Assembly (NCBI GenBank): GCA_963707465.1
Contig: CAVPQK010000013.1
Coordinates: 1,302,001-1,366,000, forward strand
DNA from: Bog-159 sp963707465
GTDB taxonomy: Bacteria; Acidobacteriota; Terriglobia; Bryobacterales; Bryobacteraceae
Direction of reading: 5' to 3'
Length of the DNA stretch: 64,000 nucleotides
Below, piece after piece: positions 53,065 through 61,297 of this stretch. Every line of letters begins with the position of its first letter. Positions within the stretch are counted from its first letter, which is position 1. The notes under the pieces are model-generated. The model was not told the DNA's origin. It did not search any database and saw only the letters and a program-made list of their open reading frames with translations. A program made the position numbers and the translations under genes.

Positions 53065-55008
53065 ATGAGACATGCTAACGATTCGATCCGCACAGGCTTG
53101 CTCTGCGTCTGCGCGACTTTTGCCGCTCTGGCCCAACCGCCGGCAAAGACTACGGCCGCCGTGCCGCGACTAGTGAAATTCAGCGGTACGCTGACTGGCA
53201 GCAGTGGCCAGCCCATGAGTGGCGTGGTAGGGGTGACGTTTGCCCTCTACGAGGAGGAGCGGGGCGGCGCGCCGCTATGGATGGAGACGCAAAACGTCCA
53301 GGCCGATGGCAACGGGCGCTACACGGCGACACTCGGCGCCACGCGGAACGAGGGCATGCCGGCGGAAGTGTTTGCCGCCGGGCAAGGGCGCTGGCTGGGC
53401 GTACAGCCTCAGTCGGAAGCTGAGCAGCCGCGGGTGTTGATGACCAGCGTGCCGTATGCCCTGAAGGCCGTGGATGCCGAGACGCTGGGCGGGCTGCCGG
53501 CGTCGGCGTTCGCCTTGGCCGGAACGGGCGGTCATGCTCTGGTTTCCGAGTCCATGGCGGCATCCGGGAAACCTGTTCAGCCGGCTACGGCCGCTTCGCC
53601 TGACCAGACCGGCAGCGGCACTGCCAATTACATTACGATCTGGACCGCGGCCACAGTTCTTGGAAATTCGAAGCTGTACCAGGCGACGAGCGGGAACGTG
53701 GGCCTTGGGACCACCACGCCCACCGCTAAGCTGGAGGCCATTACCGCCAGCACCACCGGCACAGGAGTGCTGGGAGACGCCTCTGCGGCCACCGGCGCCA
53801 CCTTCGGCGTAACCGGCAAGAGCGCCAGTTCTACCGGAACGGGCGTGCTGGGCCAGGCGACGGCGGCCAGCGGCGCGAATTTTGGCGTCTATGGCGCGAC
53901 GGCCAGCCCCGCGGGCATCGCGGTGGATGGTAACGCTACCACCGGTACGGGCGTCGCGGGAGTAACGTCCGGCCCCACCGGATACGGGGTGTACGGAGCA
54001 AATGCGGCCACCACCGGCACCGCTTACGGCGTGTATGGCGCGACGGCCAGCGCGGCTGGGATCGGCACGCTGGGGTTGGCGACCGCGTCCAGTGGGTCCA
54101 CTTTTGGCGTCTATGGCAGCACGGTGAGCTCGGCGGGATTTGGGGTGGAGGGCAACGCCACCGCCGGGACAGGTGTGGCGGGAGTGACTTCGGGCCCAAC
54201 CGGATACGGAGTGTACGGTGCGAATGCCGCGACCACCGGCGCCGCGTATGGCGTTTATGGCACCACCGCCAGCACGGCTGGAATTGGCACCGTGGGCCAA
54301 GCCACGGCGGCCAGCGGAACCACTTATGGAGTTTACGGCAGCACCGTCAGCCCCGCTGGAACCGCGGTATACGGTACCGCCACCGGTGGGACAGGCGTGG
54401 CCGGCGGCTCTTCCGGCGCCACCGGATACGGCGTGTACGGCGCGAACAATGCGACTTCCGGTAACGCTATCGGCGTGTACGGCAACTCGTCCAGCGCCAC
54501 CGGTATCGGCGTCTCCGCGAACGCCACCGCGGGCGGCACGGCTCTGCTGGCCATCGCCACGGGCGGCGGGACCGCGGGCAAGTTCACCGGACCGGTGGTT
54601 ATTAACGGCAACCTGACGGTGAATGGCACAGTTTCCAAACTGGGCGGCTCGTTCCGCATCGATCACCCACTCGATCCCGAGCACAAGTATCTGTACCACT
54701 CCTTTGTAGAGTCGCCGGACATGATGAACATCTACAACGGCGTGGTGACGCTATCCCACCGGGGCGATGCGGTGGTCACACTTCCGGAGTGGTTCGAAGC
54801 GCTAAACCGCGATTTTCGCTATCAGCTTACCTGCATCGGCGGCTTCGCGCCGGTTTACGTGGCGAGCGAAGTTTCGGGCAACCAATTCAAGATCGGCGGC
54901 GGCAAGGCGGGCATGAAGATATCCTGGCAGGTGACCGGCATTCGTAAGGACGCTTTTGCCAACGAGCACCGCATACCGGTGGAAGAGAACAAGGCACCCG
55001 TGGAATAA
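53065..55008 (+). CDS. Repetitive secreted Gly/Ala/Thr-rich surface protein
   Basis: 647 residues. Signal peptide to ALAQ. A small N-terminal domain (PRLVKFSGTLTGSSGQPMSG, GVVGVTFALYEEERGGAPLW) resembles the head of acidobacterial exoproteins. Residues about 185-515 are built of short units such as GYGVYGANAATTG and GVYGATAS, with a 74-residue super-repeat. A C-terminal domain (DHPLDPEHKYLYHSFVESPD, YQLTCIGGFAPVYVASEVSG, GGGKAGMKISWQVTGIRKDA) closes the protein. Overall organisation recalls phage-tail/adhesin fibres with a C-terminal folding domain. Surface role inferred. Confidence 0.75.
   Translation: MRHANDSIRTGLLCVCATFAALAQPPAKTTAAVPRLVKFSGTLTGSSGQPMSGVVGVTFALYEEERGGAPLWMETQNVQADGNGRYTATLGATRNEGMPAEVFAAGQGRWLGVQPQSEAEQPRVLMTSVPYALKAVDAETLGGLPASAFALAGTGGHALVSESMAASGKPVQPATAASPDQTGSGTANYITIWTAATVLGNSKLYQATSGNVGLGTTTPTAKLEAITASTTGTGVLGDASAATGATFGVTGKSASSTGTGVLGQATAASGANFGVYGATASPAGIAVDGNATTGTGVAGVTSGPTGYGVYGANAATTGTAYGVYGATASAAGIGTLGLATASSGSTFGVYGSTVSSAGFGVEGNATAGTGVAGVTSGPTGYGVYGANAATTGAAYGVYGTTASTAGIGTVGQATAASGTTYGVYGSTVSPAGTAVYGTATGGTGVAGGSSGATGYGVYGANNATSGNAIGVYGNSSSATGIGVSANATAGGTALLAIATGGGTAGKFTGPVVINGNLTVNGTVSKLGGSFRIDHPLDPEHKYLYHSFVESPDMMNIYNGVVTLSHRGDAVVTLPEWFEALNRDFRYQLTCIGGFAPVYVASEVSGNQFKIGGGKAGMKISWQVTGIRKDAFANEHRIPVEENKAPVE
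53944..54600 (+). repeat. Exact 222-bp period inside the surface-protein gene
   Basis: The unit starting GTGVAGVTSGPTGYGVYGAN begins at codons 53944, 54166 and (as GTGVAGGSSGATGYGVYGAN) 54388, spaced exactly 222 bp (74 residues) apart. Third-position differences show that the repeats are kept by selection on the protein rather than by recent DNA copying. The third unit diverges towards its end. Confidence 0.8.
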
Positions 55009-55061
55009 GGCGCGCAGACCGACTTCCCTGAACCCGGGAAGTATGCTAAATTCGACGCCTG

Positions 55062-55565
55062 ATGGCGAATGATTCTCCGCAGCCGGCGTTGTCCAAGATC
55101 GAGAAGCAGACGTTCCGCCGCATCTGCGGCAAATTTGCCAGCGGCATCACCATTGCGACGGTGCTCGACGCGGACGGCGCCTGCCACGGCATGACGGCTA
55201 ATTCCTTTACGTCCGTGTCGCTGGTGCCGCCATTGGTGCTGATCTGCGTGGACCATCGCACGCGCATTCGGGAACACTTCCGCATCGGGGCGCACTTTGC
55301 CATCAATATCCTGGGCGCGGGACAAAAGGAGCTCAGCGACAGGTTCGCCGGCAGCGGATACGACCGCTTCGAGGGGATCAGTTGGTACGCGGGAAAGACC
55401 GGCGTCCCGTTGCTGCCGGAAGTGCTGGCCACTCTCGAGTGCGCGCGCGTGAACGTGGTCACGGCGGGCGACCACGATATCGTGATCGGCGAGGTGGTGC
55501 ATGCGGACTGCTGCGATGGCGAGCCGTTGGTCTTCTACGGCGGTCAATACCGGCTCTTAGGGTAG
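55062..55565 (+). CDS. Flavin reductase-like FMN-binding protein
   Basis: 167 residues, the usual size. FMN-binding split-barrel motifs: FRRICGKFASGITIATVLDA, GMTANSFTSVSLVPPLVLIC, FAINILGAGQKELSDRFAG, HDIVIGEVVHAD, LVFYGGQYRLL. It reduces free flavin with NAD(P)H, often for a two-component monooxygenase; none is adjacent. Start ATG 55062. Confidence 0.9.
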   Translation: MANDSPQPALSKIEKQTFRRICGKFASGITIATVLDADGACHGMTANSFTSVSLVPPLVLICVDHRTRIREHFRIGAHFAINILGAGQKELSDRFAGSGYDRFEGISWYAGKTGVPLLPEVLATLECARVNVVTAGDHDIVIGEVVHADCCDGEPLVFYGGQYRLLG

Positions 55566-55658
55566 CGCGGCGGGTCCCGTTATTTTTCCTTAATACGCAT
55601 GACTTTCCGTATCCCGCCGGGTTACTTGTGTATGATAATCAGAAATGGAGGGTACTGC

Positions 55659-55955
55659 ATGTTGAAGAAACTATTGATCGGTTCAGCCTTCGGGCTACTG
55701 TTGACCGCCGGGACGGCACTGTGCGCCGAGGTGATTGTGCGGGTCGCGCCGCCGGCGGCCATCGTCGAAACCCCGATAGCCCGTCCCGGTCCCAACCATG
55801 TTTGGATCGCTGGGTATCACAGTTGGAACGGTTCCGCCTACGTTTGGGTTCCGGGACGTTGGGAACTTCCTCCACGGCCCCACGCCCGCTGGGTGGCCCA
55901 TCGCTGGGTGCGCCGTCATGGTGGGTGGGTTATGGTAGAAGGGCACTGGCGGTAG
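55659..55955 (+). CDS. YXWGXW-repeat secreted protein, paralogue 2
   Basis: 98 residues: signal peptide MLKKLLIGSAFGLLLTAGTA, then NHVWIAGYHSWNGSAYVWVP, GRWELPPRPHARWV and GGWVMVEGHWR. It aligns end to end with the protein at 22286, differing mainly in charged residues. An atggaggg ribosome site is at 55645-55652. Function unknown. Confidence 0.82.
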   Translation: MLKKLLIGSAFGLLLTAGTALCAEVIVRVAPPAAIVETPIARPGPNHVWIAGYHSWNGSAYVWVPGRWELPPRPHARWVAHRWVRRHGGWVMVEGHWR

Positions 55956-56043
55956 ACTGACGCTAATAGCGGGGCTGGCGTTTCCGCCTGCCCTGCTGTT
56001 TCTATTTGCGCGGCAATCCTGGCCGCACTGCGCAAGAGCCTCA

Positions 56044-56084
56044 GGCGGCCTGAGAGGCCGCCGCAGGCTGAGAGCCTGCCCCAC
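56044..56084 (+). repeat. REP-like two-hairpin element, copy 5
   Basis: ggcggcctgagaggccgcc then gcaggct-gag-agcctgc and cccac. The second stem has compensating changes relative to copies 1 and 3 (c/g pair replaced by t/a), which supports the folded structure being what is conserved. Confidence 0.8.
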
Positions 56085-56127
56085 AACTCGCGCAATCATG
56101 CGATGATGAGGAGATAGCGGAGGGTCT

Positions 56128-56781
56128 TTGCGGCGCGTTCTAATTCTATTGACAATCCTGGCATTTGCATCCGCGGCGGATACCACCCAAACCGCCCTCA
56201 TCGTCCTGAGTCCGGTCAACTGGCAACCAGGCCGTCTGCCCGATGGCTGGCAGGTGAAGGTCAACCGCGGCATGCCTAAGATCGCCACCGTGCGGGAAGG
56301 CAACAGCAATTATCTCGATCTGATGAGCCACGACTCCTCGTTTGGCCTGGAACGCGAAGTGGATGTCGATCCGCAGGAGGAGCCGATCCTAACCTGGAAG
56401 TGGAACGTCAAGGAACTTCCCGCGGGAGGCGACTTCCGGCATAGCAAGAGCGACGATCAGGCGGCCCAGGTGCTGGTCGCCTTTGCCGATCGGCGCGTCC
56501 TTTCCTACATTTGGGATACCACCGCCCCAGCCGGCATGATGGAAAGCGCCAGTTCGATTCCGCTCGTGCATATCTATGCCGTCGTCTGCCGTTCCGGAGC
56601 GGCAAACCTCAACCGCTGGCTCACCGAAAGCCGCAACCTGGCAGGCGACTACCAGAAGGCCTACGGCCATCCCGCGCCCCGCGTGAAGGGGATCCGGCTG
56701 CAGATCAACACGCAGCATACCGGTACTTCAGCCGAGAGTTGCTTCTCCGAAGTGGCCTTTCGCCGAACCCCTCAATCATGA
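56128..56781 (+). CDS. DUF3047 exported protein, first gene of the lipid operon
   Basis: 217 residues from TTG 56128 (ribosome site cggagg just upstream); signal peptide MRRVLILLTILAFASA. DUF3047 blocks: EPILTWKWNVKELPAGGDFR, DDQAAQVLVAFADRRVLSYI, WDTT and VKGIRLQINTQHTGTSAESC. The fold is a beta sandwich resembling carbohydrate-binding modules; role unknown. Its stop overlaps the ATG of the epimerase gene (ATGA at 56778-56781). Confidence 0.8.
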   Translation: MRRVLILLTILAFASAADTTQTALIVLSPVNWQPGRLPDGWQVKVNRGMPKIATVREGNSNYLDLMSHDSSFGLEREVDVDPQEEPILTWKWNVKELPAGGDFRHSKSDDQAAQVLVAFADRRVLSYIWDTTAPAGMMESASSIPLVHIYAVVCRSGAANLNRWLTESRNLAGDYQKAYGHPAPRVKGIRLQINTQHTGTSAESCFSEVAFRRTPQS

Positions 56782-57749
56782 TTCTGGTGACCGGCGCGAC
56801 CGGTTTCATCGGCAGCCATCTGGTGGAGCGTCTGGTGGCTCAGGGCCGCGCCCCCCGTTGCCTGGTGCGGCGCTCCAGCGCGACCGGCAACCTCACCCGC
56901 GGTGGGATCGAATTGGCGGAGGGCGATCTGGAAAGCGGCGCCGGGCTGGAGCCGGCCCTGCGCGGCGTGGACACCGTCATCCACCTGGCGGGCGTGACCA
57001 AGGCCCGCAACGCGGCTGAATACAATCGCGGCAATGCCCTCGCCACAGCCAAACTGCTGGGCGCCGCAAACCATGTCGACCGATTTGTGCACGTCAGCAG
57101 CCTAGCCGCGGCCGGTCCCAGTACAGCCGATCGGCCGCTCACCGAAGCGGACGAACCGCGGCCCGTCTCGCAGTATGGCCGGTCGAAGCTGGCCGGCGAG
57201 CAAGCCGTCCGCCGGTCGCCCCTCGCCTCCAGGGCCGTCATCGTGCGGCCTCCAGTGGTCTACGGGCCGCGCGACCGGGATGTTTACCAGATGATTCGCA
57301 CCGTCGCCCGCGGCTGGATGGCGCAGATCGGGAATGCGCCGCGCCGCTTCAGCCACATTTATGTGGGAGACTTGGTGGATGGCATGATCGCGGCGGCCGA
57401 CTGCACTGGCGCCGGTGGCGAGGTTTTCTACCTAGCGGACCCCATGCCAGTAACCTGGGATGAATTCGGCAGCTTGGCCGCACGGTTGATGGGCCGCAAG
57501 TTGCGTACGGTGGCGATACCGGAGAGCGCTGCCTACGTCTTAGGGTTGTGCGCCGAGTGGTGGTCGCGCCTCAGCGGAAAGCCCGGAATCCTGTCGCGCG
57601 ACAAAGTACGGGAAGCCTGCTGCGCGGGCTGGGTCTGTGACTCCGGGCGCGCCCGGCGCGAACTGGGCTTCCGCGCATCCACGGGTCTGGAGGAAGGGCT
57701 GCGGCGCACGCTCGATTGGTACAAGGAGGCGGGTTGGCTAAAGTTCTGA
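56778..57749 (+). CDS. NAD-dependent epimerase/reductase, CerR-like candidate
   Basis: 323 residues. Extended SDR fold: MILVTGATGFIGSHLVERLV (dinucleotide loop), DTVIHLAGVTKA, HVSSLAAAGPS, catalytic YGRSKLAGE (Tyr-xxx-Lys) and VIVRPPVVYGPRD. Such proteins epimerise or reduce nucleotide sugars or lipid ketones. In Caulobacter the ceramide pathway uses an SDR of this fold (CerR) to reduce the 3-keto group. The neighbourhood here (spt-like and acyltransferase genes) supports that reading, but sequence alone does not separate it from a sugar epimerase. Confidence 0.8.
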   Translation: MILVTGATGFIGSHLVERLVAQGRAPRCLVRRSSATGNLTRGGIELAEGDLESGAGLEPALRGVDTVIHLAGVTKARNAAEYNRGNALATAKLLGAANHVDRFVHVSSLAAAGPSTADRPLTEADEPRPVSQYGRSKLAGEQAVRRSPLASRAVIVRPPVVYGPRDRDVYQMIRTVARGWMAQIGNAPRRFSHIYVGDLVDGMIAAADCTGAGGEVFYLADPMPVTWDEFGSLAARLMGRKLRTVAIPESAAYVLGLCAEWWSRLSGKPGILSRDKVREACCAGWVCDSGRARRELGFRASTGLEEGLRRTLDWYKEAGWLKF

Positions 57750-58612
57750 GTGCGGCACCCACGCGCGGCTTTTGGCCGGTGGATAAGGTTGTGCTGCCCT
57801 ATTATGCCGCCGCGAGCATCGCCATCCTGGTGTTCTGGAACCGTCTGCCCGAGCCCGCCTGGCTGCTCGCGTGGCACATCGCCGCCATTGCCCTGGCGCT
57901 GCTGGCGATCCGCTCGACGGGGCGGGCCAGTTGGCTTTTCCGGCACTGGTACCCACTGCCCTACGTGGCGTGGTGCTACCGGGAGATGGCCGTGCTGATG
58001 CCGTCGCTTCGCCGCACGGAGGCGGATGGCGAACTGGCGCATCTGGATCACCGCATTTGGGGCGTCAATCCCACCGTTTGGGTGGAACGCTTTTACGCGC
58101 CCATCCTCACCGAATACTTACAAATTGTTTATACCCTTTTCGTGCCGGCCGTGCTGCTGATCGCTTATCTGCTGTGGCGGCGCGCGCGCTACGCTGACTT
58201 TCGTTACTACGCATTTCTCATTGCGCTGGGGTTCCTGGTGTCGTATATAGGCTATGTGCTGGTGCCCGCGCGCGGTCCGCGCTTTTTCTTACGCAGCCTC
58301 CAAACCGTCGATCTGCGGGGCCTGTGGGTCACGCACGTGCTGCAATTGACCCTCGACCGCCTGGAATCGAAGGCCTGGGACTGCTTTCCCAGCGGCCATA
58401 CGGAACTCACCATCCTGGCGTGGTGGGGCAGCCGGATGATCTCCAAGCGGCTGTTTTGGCTCTATTTCGCCTATACCTTGTCCATCATTTCTGCTACAGT
58501 TTATCTTCGATACCATTACACCATCGACCTGCTGGCCGGTGCCGCCGTGGCCGGTCTTCTGGTGCTGATCGCACCGCAGTTATACAGAATCTTGGGTAAA
58601 GGAGCCGCATAG
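57734..58612 (+). CDS. PAP2/AUR1-like integral membrane phosphatase or phosphotransferase
   Basis: 292 residues from TTG 57734 with aaggagg at 57723-57729, inside the end of the previous gene. Six or so membrane helices. Active-site motifs: YVLVPARGPRFF, CFPSGHTELTIL and YLRYHYTIDLLAG, the layout of the PAP2_3 branch that includes fungal inositol-phosphorylceramide synthase AUR1. It could add or remove a phospho-head group of a lipid on the outer face of the membrane. Its TAG stop abuts the next start codon. Confidence 0.78.
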   Translation: MAKVLSAAPTRGFWPVDKVVLPYYAAASIAILVFWNRLPEPAWLLAWHIAAIALALLAIRSTGRASWLFRHWYPLPYVAWCYREMAVLMPSLRRTEADGELAHLDHRIWGVNPTVWVERFYAPILTEYLQIVYTLFVPAVLLIAYLLWRRARYADFRYYAFLIALGFLVSYIGYVLVPARGPRFFLRSLQTVDLRGLWVTHVLQLTLDRLESKAWDCFPSGHTELTILAWWGSRMISKRLFWLYFAYTLSIISATVYLRYHYTIDLLAGAAVAGLLVLIAPQLYRILGKGAA

Positions 58613-59728
58613 TTGGGAGACGTTGATATCGTTGCGGTCCAGGATAAACAATCGTTGGCGCAGTTTATCGACCTTCCGTACCGGTTGTACCGCCAGCACC
58701 CCTACTGGGTGCCCCCGTTGCGGATTGCCCAAAAGGAATTGTTGAACACCTCGAAGCACCCTTTTTACGCGCACGCCGAGATGCAGTGCTTCCTGGCGCG
58801 GCGGGATGGGCAGGTCTGCGGACGTGTGGCCGCGATCGTGGACCGGAACTACAACGAGTTTCACAAGGAAGAGGCAGGGTTCTTCGGCTTCTTCGAATCG
58901 GTGGACGATGTGGACGTGGCGCGCGCGGTGCTGGAAGCCGCGCGCCAATGGCTGGTCGCGCGCGGCGCGAAGTTTGTTCGCGGCCCCATGAATCCCTCCA
59001 CAAATTATGAATGCGGCATGCTGGTGGAGGGCTTCGACTCGGGCCCCAACGTCATGATGCCCTATAATTCGCCCAGCTACCCGCGCATGCTGGAGGCGGT
59101 GGGCTTGCGCAAAGTCAAGGACCTGTTCGCCTATTGGTCCACCCCCACCGAGGTGAATGGCGCTAAGTTGGAACGCGTGGCGCGGCGCTCGGCCGGCAGC
59201 CAGGGCGTGGCCATACGCACCATCCGCATGAAGCAGTTCGACGAAGAAGCGCAGATGATCTGGAAACTCTATAACTCGACCTGGGCGCGCAATTGGGGCT
59301 ACGTGCCCATGACGCGCGAGGAGTTTCTGCACGAAGCCGCCGAAATGAAGCAGATTCTGAAGCCCGAACTGGTCCTGATCGGCGAAGTGGAGGGGCGCGC
59401 GGTGGGTTTTGCGCTGGCGCTGCCCAACATCAATCTGGCGCTAAAACACGCCGGCGGCAAACTGTTCCCACTCGGACTGTTCAAAATCCTGTATCATCAA
59501 CGATTGATCAGAGAATTGCGTATAGTCCTGTTGGGTGTGGAGGAGGAGTACCGCACGCTCGGCGTGGCCGCCGGATTTTACGCCGAGTTGATTCGCAACG
59601 CCAGGCGGCTGGGCTTTGGACTCAGTGAGATGTCCTGGATATTGGAAGATAATGTTCTGATGAACCGCTCCCTGAAAGCTATGGGCGCCATAAAGTACAA
59701 AACGTACCGAATCTACGAATGGAACTGA
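58613..59728 (+). CDS. GNAT-fold N-acyltransferase, bacterial ceramide-synthase-like candidate
   Basis: 371 residues from TTG 58613, directly after the previous stop. Two GNAT-like halves: FIDLPYRLYRQHPYWVPPLR, FLARRDGQVCGRVAAIVDRN, RGPMNPSTNYECGMLVEGFD and, late in the chain, RELRIVLLGVEEEYRTLGVA with SEMSWILEDNVLMNRSLKAM. This YghO-like group contains the Caulobacter enzyme bCerS that N-acylates the sphingoid base; I infer the same here from position between a PAP2 gene and an spt-like gene. It overlaps the next gene by 10 bp. Confidence 0.75.
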   Translation: MGDVDIVAVQDKQSLAQFIDLPYRLYRQHPYWVPPLRIAQKELLNTSKHPFYAHAEMQCFLARRDGQVCGRVAAIVDRNYNEFHKEEAGFFGFFESVDDVDVARAVLEAARQWLVARGAKFVRGPMNPSTNYECGMLVEGFDSGPNVMMPYNSPSYPRMLEAVGLRKVKDLFAYWSTPTEVNGAKLERVARRSAGSQGVAIRTIRMKQFDEEAQMIWKLYNSTWARNWGYVPMTREEFLHEAAEMKQILKPELVLIGEVEGRAVGFALALPNINLALKHAGGKLFPLGLFKILYHQRLIRELRIVLLGVEEEYRTLGVAAGFYAELIRNARRLGFGLSEMSWILEDNVLMNRSLKAMGAIKYKTYRIYEWN

Positions 59729-60984
59729 GAACGATGCGCAGCTCTTCGACTACCGTCGCAGCGAGCCGGAAGAACGGGGGAAACCATACCCGATCGACCG
59801 ACCTGTTCGACAAGTGCCGGAATTTTACGCGTCCGGGCGACCTGCAGGCCGCCGGATTGTACATGTATTTTGAAGTCTTCAGCCAGCGAGAAGGCTGCGG
59901 GCCGGGCGAGGTCCGCATGGGTAACCGCAAGGTGCTGATGTTCGGCTCCAACGATTATCTGGACCTGATCACGCACCCCAAGGTGAAAGAAGCCGCCATT
60001 GACGCTGTGCGCAAATATGGCAGCGGATGCAGCGGCTCGCGCCTGCTGAACGGCACGCTCGACGTGCACGTGAAGCTGGAAGCGGAATTGGCCGCTTTCG
60101 TCCATAAGGAAGCGGCGGTCATTTTCGGCACTGGTTTCCAGGCCAACTATGCGTCCCTGGCCGCGCTTGCCGAAAAAGGCGACGCGCTGTTGTGCGACCA
60201 TAATCTGCACGCCAGCCTGGTGGAGGGCGCCCTGCGCTCCACCGCGCGCACCGTGCGCTTCCGCCATAACGATCTCGAGCACCTGGAACGCTGTCTCGAA
60301 AACTGCCCACCGGAAGAGCGCATCCTGATCGTCTCCGAGGGCGTGTTCAGCATGGAGGGCGATATCGCCGACCTGCGGGGCATCGTGAAACTGGCCAAGC
60401 CGTATGGCGCGCGCATCTACGTGGATGAAGCGCACGGCATCGGCGTGTTGGGACCCACCGGCGCCGGCGCGGCCGAGCACCTGGGCGTGATAGACGACAT
60501 CGACATCATCATGGGCACGTTCAGCAAGTCGCTGGCTTCGGTGGGCGGCTTCGTGGCATCCACCAAGGAAGTCGTCGACTACCTGAAGCACACCGCGCGG
60601 CCCTTTGTCTTCTCCGCCAGCCTGCCGCCCGCATCGGTGGCCGCGGTGGCCGCCGCGCTGGAGGTGATGCGCAAGGAACCCGAGCGGCAGCAGCGCCTGC
60701 TGCACATCGCCGGACGGCTGCGCCAGGAACTGCGGCTGTGCGGCTTCCCGGTGCTGGATGGCGAAACCGCCATCGTGCCGGTGGTGGTGCAGAACGAAAT
60801 CGACCTGTGCCGGCTGTGCAAGGCGCTGCTGGAGGAAGGCATCTATATCAACCCGGTGCTGCGCCCTGCGGCCGCGCAGAACCTGCTGCGGATCTCGTGC
60901 ACCGCCGCGCACACCGAGCGGCAGGTGGAGCGCCTGGTGGATACTCTCGACCGGCTGGCGAAGCGGCTCGAAATCGAGTTTTGA
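59719..60984 (+). CDS. PLP-dependent alpha-oxoamine synthase, serine palmitoyltransferase-like
   Basis: 421 residues. AOS-family motifs: MFGSNDYLDLITHPKVKEAA, YGSGCSGSRLLNGTLDVHVK, IFGTGFQANYASLAALA, IYVDEAHGIGVLGPTGAG (cofactor Asp/His), GTFSKSLASVGGF (Schiff-base Lys) and RISCTAAHTERQVERLV. Condenses an amino acid with an acyl thioester; SPT, KBL and BioF share these motifs. Neighbouring lipid genes and the absence of bio or tdh genes favour serine palmitoyltransferase. Last gene of the overlapping operon; a REP-like element follows the stop at once. Confidence 0.85.
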   Translation: MELRTMRSSSTTVAASRKNGGNHTRSTDLFDKCRNFTRPGDLQAAGLYMYFEVFSQREGCGPGEVRMGNRKVLMFGSNDYLDLITHPKVKEAAIDAVRKYGSGCSGSRLLNGTLDVHVKLEAELAAFVHKEAAVIFGTGFQANYASLAALAEKGDALLCDHNLHASLVEGALRSTARTVRFRHNDLEHLERCLENCPPEERILIVSEGVFSMEGDIADLRGIVKLAKPYGARIYVDEAHGIGVLGPTGAGAAEHLGVIDDIDIIMGTFSKSLASVGGFVASTKEVVDYLKHTARPFVFSASLPPASVAAVAAALEVMRKEPERQQRLLHIAGRLRQELRLCGFPVLDGETAIVPVVVQNEIDLCRLCKALLEEGIYINPVLRPAAAQNLLRISCTAAHTERQVERLVDTLDRLAKRLEIEF

Positions 60985-61026
60985 GTGGGGCAGGCCCTCG
61001 GCCCTGCGGCGGCTTCTTAGGCCGCC
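60985..61026 (-). repeat. REP-like two-hairpin element, inverted copy 6
   Basis: Begins gtggggcaggccctcggccc, so it reads as the family consensus on the minus strand, with a diverged first stem (ggcggcctaagaagccgcc). It starts one base after the last codon of the spt-like gene. Confidence 0.7.
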
Positions 61027-61049
61027 CTCTTAGCGGGTAACGCTGAGCG

Positions 61050-61274
61050 ATGCACGAAGACTCTTACAAACGGGCCAAGAGATCCGTGGAGGCGCTCGCC
61101 CCTGCGGAACGACTGCGCCTGTTATCCGAGCTTGCCGCAAGCCTGAGCGCGGAGCTGGATCCGCAGCCGCGCAGCCTGATGGAACTAGAAGGCCTGGGGC
61201 AGCGGCGGCCGTCGCTCCCACCACTGACGTTCCCACCTCAATACCAGCAGGGCCCAGCGCCCGCCCGACTCTAG
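61050..61274 (+). CDS. Truncated antitoxin-like small protein
   Basis: 74 residues: APAERLRLLSELAASLSAEL followed by PRSLMELEGLG, matching a common type II antitoxin pattern in which RSIMELxGLG is followed by a toxin-binding tail (xxIWxGIDAQEYVxxERxSW). Here the chain departs after ELEGLG into QRRPSLPPLTF and stops, so the toxin-binding end is lost. No PIN-type toxin follows. Probably a decayed VapB-like antitoxin. Confidence 0.5.
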   Translation: MHEDSYKRAKRSVEALAPAERLRLLSELAASLSAELDPQPRSLMELEGLGQRRPSLPPLTFPPQYQQGPAPARL

Positions 61275-61297
61275 CGCAGCAGGGAGCAATCAACGAA

